NCBI GenBank assembly: GCA_945901145.1
Contig: CAMDJY010000091.1
Coordinates: 1 to 6,575 of the forward strand
Length of the DNA: 6,575 nucleotides
DNA from: Legionella genomosp. 1
GTDB taxonomy: Bacteria > Pseudomonadota > Gammaproteobacteria > Legionellales > Legionellaceae
Direction: 5' to 3'
Part shown: piece by piece, positions 1-5,656 of the stretch
Layout of the letters: each line of letters starts with the position of its first letter
How positions within the stretch are numbered: the stretch's first letter is position 1
The notes under the pieces: model-generated
What the model was told of the DNA's origin: nothing
The model's database searches: none
The model's input: the letters and a program-made list of their open reading frames with translations, nothing else
Program-made: the position numbers and the translations under genes

Positions 1-2
1 CT

Positions 3-104
3 ATTCAAAATTTAATCCAAATTGCTCTTGCGTTACATTGCGAAGTGGGGGCGCTTATTCCACCGCTATCGGAATTAAAGAACGTAACCAAAGAAGAAAA
101 ATAA
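3..104 (+). CDS. C-terminal tail of a probable XRE-family DNA-binding regulator (5' truncated by window edge)
   Basis: This is an open frame of 33 codons entering from the left edge and ending at TAA 102-104. It reads IQNLIQIALALHCEVGALIP and then a short charged tail. The first part matches the end of many Cro/C1-type HTH proteins, where the last helices carry a pattern like 'tL.kIA.aL.v....LlP'. The helix-turn-helix itself would lie outside the window, so DNA binding is inferred from this pattern only. The gene runs in the same direction as the methyltransferase, whose start is 143 bp further on, so cotranscription is possible but not shown. One of the other two frames also stays open here, but it looks unlike a protein (rich in Arg and Cys). 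Confidence is moderate because so little is visible. Confidence 0.5.
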   Translation: MQNLIQIALALHCEVGALIPPLSELKNVTKEEK

Positions 105-247
105 AGTCAGCACTAATGACTCATAGACGTCGATTGCAGTGTATTTTACAATACGAAGTGAATGTTATATGACATACTGACCACGCCATTTGCTATGCCT
201 GATACGAGTGAATATCCCCGCTAACAATTTTGGAGTTCTAATAAAAT

Positions 248-883
248 ATGCCAACCACGTTCAATCAAAAAATAAAGCAAAGCTATGACAAAATTGCCGA
301 AACTTGGCACAAAGAAAGAGAATGGTATGTTGAGCAACCCTCAATTGATGAGGCAATTGCTCACTTAAAGCCAGGCGCTAAAATTTTAGACGCAGGGTGT
401 GGGTCCGGAAAACCAATTGCCGCCTATCTGATTGAAAAAGGCTTTGATGTTTATGGTGTCGATATTTCGCCTCAATTGCTTCGATACGCAGAAAACATCA
501 TTCCCAAAAACAAACTCTTCGAGTCAGACCTATGTGATTTTAAAACAGACATTCAATTTGATGCGATTGTGTGTTGGTTCACTTTATTTCATATTCACGC
601 AACACAACACTTGGAAATTTTAAGAAAACTATACTCGCTTTTGAAATCTGACGGCATCCTTTTAATCACTTTTGCTGATACCAGCCTGGCACCAGACGGA
701 GAAGGCATTGCCATTCTTGATGAGTACACGATTGAATCTACGATGTTCGGCGAACGTTTTTCTCATAGTGGCCGACCCGCCCCCGAAAATACTCGCTTAA
801 CCCAAGAGGCTGGCTTTAAAATTATCATAGACAAAATAGACCAACGAGGAAATCAGGTCATACTGGCAAAGAGAAGTAAATGA
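248..883 (+). CDS. Class I SAM-dependent methyltransferase
   Basis: A 211-residue soluble protein that should transfer a methyl group from S-adenosylmethionine. The substrate cannot be read from the sequence. The Rossmann-fold signatures are in order: motif I ILDAGCGSG at 46-54, the acidic end of strand 2 in GVDIS (Asp72), the SD at 93-94 that usually contacts the adenine side, strand 4 FDAIVCWFTLFHI at 104-116, and strand 5 DGILLITFA at 135-143. The N-terminal YDKIAETWHKERE stretch is typical of small UbiG/Tam-like methyltransferases, which generic pipelines often misname as ubiquinone enzymes. The length is complete for the family. The start is ATG 248, with GGAG 12 nt upstream, a slightly long spacing. 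No -35/-10 pair is convincing in the 143-bp upstream gap. The stop lies 3 bp from the stop of the convergent Bro-N gene, with no room for a separate terminator. Confidence 0.93.
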   Translation: MPTTFNQKIKQSYDKIAETWHKEREWYVEQPSIDEAIAHLKPGAKILDAGCGSGKPIAAYLIEKGFDVYGVDISPQLLRYAENIIPKNKLFESDLCDFKTDIQFDAIVCWFTLFHIHATQHLEILRKLYSLLKSDGILLITFADTSLAPDGEGIAILDEYTIESTMFGERFSHSGRPAPENTRLTQEAGFKIIIDKIDQRGNQVILAKRSK

Positions 884-886
884 AAA

Positions 887-1723
887 CTACCCTTCTTGTT
901 TAGATGGCAGCTTCTTCGTCTTAAGAAAATTATCAGCTGTCACAATCTTCTGTCCGGTTTTCTTTTCAAGCTCAACGCGCGCTTTCTTTGCAATGCCACC
1001 ACCTTGCTTGCCTGCTATTTTATTTTCATCCAAACCAGTGGCAATGCTTGCCTCTGCAATTTGTCGCGTGGAAAGCTCAGCAAGTGCTGTAAAAATTAAC
1101 TCAGCCTCACTCATGTGGTCTCGCAAATTCTGAGAGGTTAGGCCTTTCGTTTTTTTATGTTCTTTAACACTGACATCAGCCCACTCTTGATGAATGATGT
1201 TCGTGAGAATGGCAAACTCTTCTGATTCTTCAACACCATGGTCACGCCAATAGTCTGTTAATTTATTACGTGTCTCCTGCCCCATCATACGTTGCTGAAT
1301 CCATTTTTCGCTACGACCATGTTTCTGCCAAGTTTCTCTGGCCCTATTCAGTGACAACGACGGGTCCGCCATTTCTTGCATACGCTCATAGCCTACTTTG
1401 GCAAGCCACAGTTTGATTGGTTCAGCCTTTGGGCTCGGAACAGACTGGATTAAGCGCAGTAATGTTTCTGCGGTAGCAACATCTGTTAAGTATTTTTTAC
1501 CGTCAGCAGCTTCCAGTTTCAGTCGGTTACATTTTGTAACCGACTCACTCCCTTCCTTATTTAATCTGTTTTTCAAAACCTTCCAGTAGTTTCTAGCTGC
1601 TTGAGAGTCTGGTTGTTGAATCAAAGCCTGAATAACGTCAGTAACTGAAAAAAACCACATCTCAGTTTTTTCATCATAGACACGTCGTATTTTGTATTCC
1701 TCGAAAATGGCTGGATTGCTCAT
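887..1723 (-). CDS. Bro-N domain / phage antirepressor-like protein
   Basis: A 278-residue protein. The N-terminal part (about residues 8-120) has the Bro-N layout: a short strand pair (EYKIRRVYDEKTEMWFFSV), the helix TDVIQALIQQ, then RNYWKVLKNRL and a DVATAETLLRLIQSVPS block. Bro-N is a DNA-binding domain of phage antirepressors and baculovirus BRO proteins. The C-terminal part (about 190-278) carries KGLTSQNLRDHMSEAELIFT and GGGIAKKARVELEKKTGQ. I recall this block from bacterial 'phage antirepressor' or DinD-like proteins, where the tail resembles DinD. The role is probably regulation of a prophage or island; the target is unknown. ATG 1723 is preceded by a good AAAGGAA Shine-Dalgarno (plus-strand 1728-1734). 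There is no lysogeny repressor next to it, so it looks like an orphan. The gene converges on the methyltransferase. Coding looks intact. Confidence 0.85.
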   Translation of the reverse strand: MSNPAIFEEYKIRRVYDEKTEMWFFSVTDVIQALIQQPDSQAARNYWKVLKNRLNKEGSESVTKCNRLKLEAADGKKYLTDVATAETLLRLIQSVPSPKAEPIKLWLAKVGYERMQEMADPSLSLNRARETWQKHGRSEKWIQQRMMGQETRNKLTDYWRDHGVEESEEFAILTNIIHQEWADVSVKEHKKTKGLTSQNLRDHMSEAELIFTALAELSTRQIAEASIATGLDENKIAGKQGGGIAKKARVELEKKTGQKIVTADNFLKTKKLPSKQEG

Positions 1724-1760
1724 GATATTCCTTTATTATTTAGTCAAAACACCTCGGCAT

Positions 1761-1898
1761 TTAAGAAGAGTATTCTATAGTGCGTGCTTCTTTAATTAAA
1801 TAGGCTTGCATTCGATTGAGCTCTCTTTTCCACTGGGTGAAAGCTTGCTGCATTTTCTTTACCTCAAAACAACAACCACCATGCTTATAGGCATTCAT
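1761..1898 (-). CDS. Small hypothetical protein or 3' gene remnant (45 aa)
   Basis: From ATG 1896-1898 the frame gives 45 residues: MNAYKHGGCCFEVKKMQQAF, then a basic helix-prone stretch (TQWKRELNRMQAYLIKEAR), ending TIEYSS. A TTG at 1920-1922 would add eight residues, and the frame is open up to a TAG about 11 codons further upstream. I do not recognise the family. The stop lies 27 bp before the ribosome-binding site of the Bro-N gene on the same strand, so the two could be cotranscribed. No good Shine-Dalgarno precedes the ATG, which argues for a remnant. The same frame becomes much longer if the adjacent intron fragment and one copy of its flanking repeat are removed in thought (see findings), so this may be the end of an interrupted gene. 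Confidence 0.35.
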   Translation of the reverse strand: MNAYKHGGCCFEVKKMQQAFTQWKRELNRMQAYLIKEARTIEYSS

Positions 1899-1934
1899 TT
1901 TGCTTTTATCGGTGTTTGTCAATAAGGTTGTCGC

Positions 1935-1943
1935 CTCAAGCTT
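1935..1943. repeat. Direct repeat CTCAAGCTT, left copy
   Basis: A perfect 9-bp copy of the motif found at 2523-2531. Both copies are followed on the + strand by a T-rich run (AAATTTTTT here, TTTTTTAA there). The pair brackets the group II intron fragment and so marks the likely limits of an insertion or rearrangement. Confidence 0.5.
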
Positions 1944-1950
1944 AAATTTT

Positions 1951-2150
1951 TTACACTAATCGAGCGTGTCCATACTGACGCACCGCGTCCGCGGTTTGTC
2001 GACTGGCATCGCCCGCGCCGTCCAAGCGCTCCTGCTCAGCCAGTTCTCTATCAGACCTGAGCCACTCCGCTACATCCTCATCATTAGACGCAGACTGGTT
2101 GTTATCTCTGTTTTTTCTGTTCGGATTCAACCAAAAGGTTGCAAGTTCAT
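1951..2150 (-). pseudogene. Frameshifted N-terminal fragment of a possible intron-encoded protein
   Basis: ATG 2148-2150 sits 4 nt after a strong AGGAGG (plus-strand 2159-2164), but it reads only MNLQPFG before a stop. One frame over, at a CCTTTTGG run, an open frame continues as WLNPNRKNRDNN, then DEDVAEWLRSDRELAEQERL and a tail ending QYGHARLV, with a stop at 1951-1953. The composition is protein-like and clearly GC-richer than the flanks. A single lost base in the T run, or a -1 slip on TTTT, would join the two parts into about 66 residues. The position inside a group II intron suggests the N-terminus of the reverse transcriptase/maturase, cut off before its RT domain. That identity is inference; no RT motif is present. 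A small unrelated exon-encoded protein is the alternative. Confidence 0.4.
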
Positions 2151-2523
2151 CTCAACCTCCTTGCTTTTACACTTGTTGGTTGATACTCATGTCCTTATGA
2201 GAGCGGATAGGGTCTCCCACGTTTACACCTTCACTTTCGTTGCTCGCCATGCTCTCCGACCCCGGGGTTGATAAGTATCCCTGCCGATTACTGGTTTACT
2301 CATTGTTGCCTTCTGGTTCTTGAATACCATCGACCAACCCTCAACATAAAATTAACGGGGCTCAATCACTTCAGTCTCGCGACTTACGGCTTGCAACTTC
2401 CTCTACCTACGCTTAATCTGCTCCGTTACCGCAGCAAACCCAAGGCTGAGTACGAAATGCGTTCGGTCACGCTTTTCCGGTGGCACTTGCAGCCACTAGT
2501 GGTAGTGCACTTTCGTGGCGCAC
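1954..2523 (-). mobile_element. Group II intron, 5' fragment (3' part with domains V/VI missing)
   Basis: Read on the minus strand from 2523, the block begins GTGCGCC, the conserved GUGYG start of group II introns. It then folds locally as expected for domain I: GTGGC-(7 nt)-GCCAC at plus 2480-2496, a GCGT/ACGC hairpin, and a CTGC/GCAG hairpin. The decisive sign is a TGGT/ACCA hairpin whose 8-nt loop contains TCAAG, complementary to CTTGA, the last five bases of the 5' exon (EBS1-IBS1). About 374 nt in there is a strong GGAGGTTGAG ribosome-binding site and an ATG, where an intron-encoded protein could begin. No reverse-transcriptase motifs, domain V hairpin or 3' end follow. Base composition drops sharply to AT-rich near 1955, so the left limit is approximate. 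The subclass is not assigned. The fragment cannot splice or move by itself. Confidence 0.7.
2314..2329 (-). other. EBS1 hairpin of the group II intron
   Basis: On the minus strand this is TGGT-ATTCAAGA-ACCA: a 4-bp stem closing an 8-nt loop. Loop bases TCAAG (plus 2319-2323) are the exact complement of CTTGA, which ends the 5' exon at plus 2524-2528, just before the GTGCG intron start. An exon-binding site in a terminal loop of domain I is the expected arrangement in group II introns. The match is short (5 bp), so it supports the call together with the GTGCG start and does not prove it alone. Confidence 0.55.
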
Positions 2524-2531
2524 TCAAGCTT
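2523..2531. repeat. Direct repeat CTCAAGCTT, right copy at the intron 5' junction
   Basis: A perfect 9-bp copy of 1935-1943. On the minus strand it spans the intron boundary (AAGCTTGA of the exon plus the first G of the intron). It is followed on the + strand by an unusual T8-AA-T8 tract up to 2547. Confidence 0.5.
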
Positions 2532-2539
2532 TTTTTTAA

Positions 2540-2806
2540 TTTTTTTTATTTCCGCACGCCTACAGAAAGGACACACAAATTCTCTTAGCGGAGCGTTTAT
2601 TAGGTTGGTTACATCAAAGTTGGGGAAATGAGTGTATTTCATTACCTGATGTTTACCAACGCAGTTTGAGCGCGGTTAACAGCAAAGCGAAAGCACTTCC
2701 CTTGATCGCATTACTTGAAGACCATGGGTGGCTTGTAAAACTTCAAAACGGTCAACTAATCGATGGAAAATTTCGTCGTGATGTTTGGCGTATCATAACG
2801 AATTAA
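2540..2806 (+). pseudogene. 3' remnant of a DUF3987-like (helicase/primase-associated) gene
   Basis: Directly after an in-frame TAA (2537-2539), 88 codons are open and end at TAA 2804-2806. The readable part is ILLAERLLGWLHQSW, CISLPDVYQRSL, LIALLEDHGWLVKL and FRRDVWRII. This alternation of a helix, a 'sl.DvYqr' turn and a final 'L..hGWL' winged-helix-like end is what I know from the C-termini of DUF3987 proteins, which follow helicase/primase-like domains in phages, satellites and islands. There is no start codon with a ribosome-binding site, and a full-length member would need several hundred more residues, so this is a remnant whose 5' part has been lost at the T-tract/intron fragment. It lies 44 bp before the next gene, so it was probably once its operon partner. 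The family call is from memory of the pattern and is moderate. Confidence 0.55.
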
Positions 2807-2850
2807 AACCTCACGATTATCCAATAAACATTGTTAAGTAAGGAGTATTT

Positions 2851-3276
2851 ATGAAACAAGATCTTGATGCGGTAAAGGTGAATAGTTATGAACTGTCAGC
2901 ATTTAATGCAACCAAGCATGGTATTTTATCACGTCATACCGTTTTACCTTGGGAAAGCACAGAAGAGTATCGCGCATTGCTGGACTCACTCTATGCTGAT
3001 CTTGGACCTCAAACGGTAATTGAAAATCATTTAATTGAAGAAATGGCCGGTGTCATCTGGAGAAAGGAACGACTCAAAAAAGCAGAGCAGGCAGTTTACA
3101 TTGAGCAAGATAAAGAATCCTATTCATCGCATGATGTTAAACAAAAACTTGCCAAAGAATATGCGTTGTTGCCATTAATGCGTTATGAAATTCATCTAGA
3201 TAGAAAACTCGAAAGAGTTTTGAGTGTTTATTATAAATTGAAAGAATTGGGTTCTTCGCCTGATCACCAATCATAA
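2851..3276 (+). CDS. Conserved-type hypothetical protein (141 aa) of integrative elements
   Basis: A soluble, charged, mostly helical protein of unknown function. The N-terminal third has the block AFNATKHGILSRHTVLPWE, then a helical YRALLDSLYADLGP segment. Next comes the motif NHLIEEMAGVIWRKERLKKAEQ, and the rest is basic/acidic helix (LMRYEIHLDRKLERVLSVYYKLKEL) that may form a coiled coil. I recall the 'N.tkHG..s...vlP.E' plus 'EE.a...WR..RL..aE' layout from uncharacterised proteins encoded beside phage-type integrases and primase-like genes, but I cannot name the family. The start is ATG 2851, with AAGGAG (2840-2845) 5 nt upstream, an excellent site. It follows the DUF3987-like remnant by 44 bp and precedes the toxin-antitoxin promoter. 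No membrane segment or signal peptide is seen. Coding looks intact. Confidence 0.85.
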   Translation: MKQDLDAVKVNSYELSAFNATKHGILSRHTVLPWESTEEYRALLDSLYADLGPQTVIENHLIEEMAGVIWRKERLKKAEQAVYIEQDKESYSSHDVKQKLAKEYALLPLMRYEIHLDRKLERVLSVYYKLKELGSSPDHQS

Positions 3277-3311
3277 TCATGGGCAAGTTTTTTGAGGAAT
3301 TATAATCCAGG

Positions 3312-3339
3312 TTGAAAAAGTGCCACAAAGTGGTATACT
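3312..3339 (+). promoter_or_regulatory. Sigma-70-type promoter of the toxin-antitoxin operon
   Basis: -35 TTGAAA (3312-3317), 16-bp spacer, -10 TATACT (3334-3339), then about 20 bp to the start codon of the toxin. Both boxes differ from consensus by one base. The Shine-Dalgarno AAGAGG (3348-3353) lies 6 nt before ATG 3360. It is the best promoter match I found in the window. Confidence 0.65.
3321..3335. promoter_or_regulatory. Palindrome in the promoter spacer, likely antitoxin operator
   Basis: TGCCAC-AAA-GTGGTA: an inverted repeat with a perfect CCAC/GTGG core, lying between the -35 and -10 boxes and touching the -10. XRE-type antitoxins repress their own operons from such sites, so binding by the HigA-like protein encoded downstream is inferred. 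The half-site is short. Confidence 0.45.
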
Positions 3340-3359
3340 AATAGAATAAGAGGTGCAGT

Positions 3360-3740
3360 ATGAGGGTTTTTAAAACCAAATTATTTAGTCGGCGGGCAAA
3401 AGATATGGGGTTAGACGATAACGTTCTATTCAACGCAGCAAAAGAACTGTCACAGGGAGCCTATGAGGCTAATTTGGGCGGGAATATTTACAAAAAGCGT
3501 ATAGCCCTAGGCAATCGTGGTAAAAGCGGTGGCGCGAGAACCATAGTTGCATTCAAAATAAAAGATAAAGCTATTTTTCTTTATGGATTTCCTAAAAATG
3601 AACGTGGGAATATCACTCAAAAAGAGGAAATGGCGTTAAAAGGCTTAGCCGAAGTGTTTTTAAGTTACGGTGATCGCCAAATTGACGGTGCTATTAAAAC
3701 AGGCGACTTAATTGAGGTGTATGATGAACAAAGCCATTAA
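3360..3740 (+). CDS. RelE/HigB-superfamily toxin of a type II toxin-antitoxin module
   Basis: A 126-residue protein of the RelE-like toxin family (the PF06296 type, by recall), expected to inhibit translation by cleaving mRNA on the ribosome. Visible signatures are IYKKRIALGNRGKSGGARTI (about 43-62), the strand KAIFLYGFPKNER (about 70-82) with the family's typical FLYGF.KNER, and the helix EEMALKGLAEVFL. The RNase chemistry is known for the superfamily; no catalytic residue can be assigned with certainty here. It is first in a two-gene operon and overlaps the antitoxin by 17 bp, the toxin-first order of HigBA-like modules. It starts at ATG 3360 with AAGAGG at 6 nt. It has its own promoter and operator just upstream. 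The C-terminus (TGDLIEVYDEQSH) is somewhat extended. Full length, with no sign of decay. Confidence 0.92.
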   Translation: MRVFKTKLFSRRAKDMGLDDNVLFNAAKELSQGAYEANLGGNIYKKRIALGNRGKSGGARTIVAFKIKDKAIFLYGFPKNERGNITQKEEMALKGLAEVFLSYGDRQIDGAIKTGDLIEVYDEQSH

Positions 3741-4065
3741 ATCTCCAAAAAAGAAAGAGAAACACAGTGATATTCTAACCACAGTCCACGAGACGGCTAA
3801 AAGCCTCTATGATTCTGGTCTGATGAATATTGCAACAATGCATACTTTTGATGTGATGTGTTTACCCACGGTTCGTGATCTAACGCCTAGAGAGATTAAA
3901 CAAATTCGACTTAAAGAGAAATTAAGTCAGCCCGTGTTTGCTGAATATTTAAATGCAAGCGCGGCGACAATTAAAAAATGGGAGACTGGTGAAAAACACC
4001 CCACAGGCCCTGCTTTGAAGTTGTTAAATCTGATTGCAGATAAAGGATTAAGCATTTTAACGTAA
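3724..4065 (+). CDS. HigA-like XRE-family antitoxin / autorepressor
   Basis: A 113-residue antitoxin that should bind and neutralise the upstream toxin and repress the operon. The N-terminal half (1-50) is basic, then helical (DILTTVHETAKSLYDSGLMN), and probably contacts the toxin. The C-terminal half is a Cro/C1-type helix-turn-helix: LTPREIKQIRLKEKLSQPVF, then AEYLNASAATIKKWETGEKH, with the recognition helix near 80-88. Two adjacent ATGs (3721 and 3724) are possible starts; 3724 is preferred because GAGG (3714-3717) is then 6 nt away, against 3 nt for 3721. The start lies inside the toxin gene, which suggests translational coupling. Longer versions starting at TTG 3712 are unlikely. The serine recombinase gene begins 40 bp after its stop in the same direction, and no terminator is evident, so read-through is possible. 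Confidence 0.92.
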   Translation: MNKAIKSPKKKEKHSDILTTVHETAKSLYDSGLMNIATMHTFDVMCLPTVRDLTPREIKQIRLKEKLSQPVFAEYLNASAATIKKWETGEKHPTGPALKLLNLIADKGLSILT

Positions 4066-4084
4066 ATTAATTTGTTCAATTAGT

Positions 4085-4100
4085 CACCTTGTTTTAGGTG
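4085..4100 (+). promoter_or_regulatory. Small hairpin overlapping the recombinase Shine-Dalgarno
   Basis: CACCT-TGTTTT-AGGTG: a perfect 5-bp stem with a 6-nt loop. Its right arm is the AGGTGG (4096-4101) that serves as ribosome-binding site 4 nt before ATG 4106. When folded, the site would be partly hidden, which could lower recombinase translation. There is no T run, so it is not a terminator. The stem is short and may be chance. Confidence 0.35.
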
Positions 4101-4105
4101 GGTTC

Positions 4106-5656
4106 ATGTCATATTCTCATAAAAATTGTGTGCTTTACACTCGTGTTTCGTCCAAGGAGCAAGAAAAAGAGGGATTCTCTATTCCTGCTCAACAAAAGCT
4201 GTTACGCACTTATGCAGTGGACAACCAATTCCTCGTTGCGAAAGAGTTTCAAGATATAGAAACAGCAAAGCAATCGGGTCGAGTAGGCTTTGCAGATATG
4301 ATGAACTTTCTCACGGCGAATCCCTCCATTAAAACGTTACTGGTTGAAAAAACGGATCGACTGTACCGTAATTTAAAAGATTGGGTCACTATTGATGAAC
4401 TAAATCTTGAAGTGCATTTTGTAAAAGAAAATGAAGTGTTGTCAGATAGTTCGCGGTCAAGCGAAAAATTTATGCATGGTATTCGCGTACTCATGGCTAA
4501 AAATTACATTGATAATCTCTCTGAAGAAACACGCAAAGGTATGAATGAAAAGGCAGAGCAAGGGATTTGGCCTTCTTTCGCACCACTTGGCTATTTGAAT
4601 ATTACTGGAGACGATGGAAAAAAGATCATTATTCCCGACAAAGATAATGCTCAGTTTATTGTACAGCTTTACGAATGGTATGGTTCAGGAAAACACAGTA
4701 TTAAAGAGTTGGCTAAGATGGCAAAAGAATCAGGGATGATTTTTCGTAAAAGTAAGAACCCCGTTAATAAATCAACCATTCAAAAAATTCTACGCAACCG
4801 CATTTACATGGGTGAGTTTGAATGGAATCAAAAAATTCACAAAGGAAATCACCAACCGCTTGTCTCTACTGAACTATGGGAGCAATGCCAACAAATCTTA
4901 TCTGGCCGTTACAGCGTACGCACTAAAAGCACTAAGCATCAATTTGCATTCAGTGGATTGATTACTTGCGGCCACTGTCATCGCGGTTTGGTAGGCGAAA
5001 TTAAGAAAGGGAAGTACATTTATTACCACTGCACTGGCCATAAAGGCAAATGCCCAGAACCTTATGTTCGAGAAGAAGTGTTGGAAGAAAAGTTCAGTAA
5101 TCTTGTTAAGAAGCTACAATTTACACCAGAGATCTTAGAGTGGATTAAAGAGGCCTTATTACAAAGCAATCAAGATGTTCGGCAATTTCATGACGAAGCG
5201 ATAGATCGCTTACAAGCAGAGTACCAAAAATTAGAATCACGTATTCAAGCGATGTATATCGATAAGCTTGATGGAAAAATTCTAGGGGATTTTTTTGAAT
5301 CGATGTCGAGTAAATGGCGTGAGGAGCAATCTACTTTATTAAGCGATATTCAAAAACATCAAAATGCAAGCCAGCATTATCTGCTAGAAGGGATTCAATT
5401 GATCGAACTCGCACGGAATGCTTATAGCCTCTTCATTCAGCAGGTTCCAACAGAAAAACGACGGTTACTGCAATTTCTAGTATCGAACTCGTCTTGGGCA
5501 CATCAAGAGCTACAAGTAGAATTGAGGCAACCATTTGATTTAATTATGAAATTAACAGATCAAATACACGCTGCTGAAGAGTTTAATATCGAAAAACCTA
5601 CCACTTTTGAAAACTGGCTCCCCGGGACGGGCTCGAACCGCCGACCTAATGATTAA
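4106..5656 (+). CDS. Large serine recombinase (integrase/resolvase family)
   Basis: A 516-residue site-specific recombinase that cuts and rejoins DNA through a covalent serine-DNA intermediate. Domain order: catalytic resolvase domain (about 8-145) with VLYTRVSSKEQ, probable nucleophile Ser15, and the conserved EKTDRLYRN at 81-89 (Arg85, Arg88); recombinase DNA-binding domain (about 155-265) with PLGY and the IQKILRNRIYMGEF block; zinc ribbon with Cys288-x2-Cys291 and Cys309-x6-Cys316; then a coiled-coil-rich tail (about 355-430). The length fits the large serine integrases. The start is ATG 4106. The last residues, WLPGTGSNRRPND, are not a protein motif: they are translated from the antisense of a tRNA-Asn 3' half, so the gene end coincides with an attachment site. 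It probably moves the element on its left. All catalytic parts are present. Confidence 0.95.
   Translation: MSYSHKNCVLYTRVSSKEQEKEGFSIPAQQKLLRTYAVDNQFLVAKEFQDIETAKQSGRVGFADMMNFLTANPSIKTLLVEKTDRLYRNLKDWVTIDELNLEVHFVKENEVLSDSSRSSEKFMHGIRVLMAKNYIDNLSEETRKGMNEKAEQGIWPSFAPLGYLNITGDDGKKIIIPDKDNAQFIVQLYEWYGSGKHSIKELAKMAKESGMIFRKSKNPVNKSTIQKILRNRIYMGEFEWNQKIHKGNHQPLVSTELWEQCQQILSGRYSVRTKSTKHQFAFSGLITCGHCHRGLVGEIKKGKYIYYHCTGHKGKCPEPYVREEVLEEKFSNLVKKLQFTPEILEWIKEALLQSNQDVRQFHDEAIDRLQAEYQKLESRIQAMYIDKLDGKILGDFFESMSSKWREEQSTLLSDIQKHQNASQHYLLEGIQLIELARNAYSLFIQQVPTEKRRLLQFLVSNSSWAHQELQVELRQPFDLIMKLTDQIHAAEEFNIEKPTTFENWLPGTGSNRRPND

Noticed and set aside
141..154. GTATT-TTAC-AATAC inverted repeat upstream of the methyltransferase
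   Set aside because: The 5-bp arms are AT-rich and no promoter elements are correctly spaced around it, so it is not distinguishable from chance.
896..1589. Plus-strand ORFs across the Bro-N gene
   Set aside because: They are antisense shadows. The minus-strand frame has a clear domain layout and a strong ribosome-binding site.
1896..1960. Minus-strand TTGACA (within 1917-1922) as promoter of the small ORF or the Bro-N gene
   Set aside because: The -35 is perfect, but no acceptable -10 lies 16-18 bp downstream (the closest is AATGAA), so no promoter is called.
2505..2547. Terminator-like hairpin GTGC...GCAC followed by T8 on the plus strand
   Set aside because: The stem has only four clean base pairs, the T run starts several bases after it, and the hairpin is explained as the 5' end of intron domain I on the other strand.
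1966..2588. Two plus-strand ORFs of about 100 codons over the intron fragment
   Set aside because: They are antisense to the group II intron signals (GTGCG start, EBS1 hairpin, ribosome-binding site). Their translations are low-complexity, rich in Leu, Arg and Ser, and they have no ribosome-binding sites.
4126..4494. Overlapping ORFs inside the serine recombinase gene, on both strands
   Set aside because: They are shadows of the recombinase frame, which has full domain-level support. No separate ribosome-binding sites are seen.
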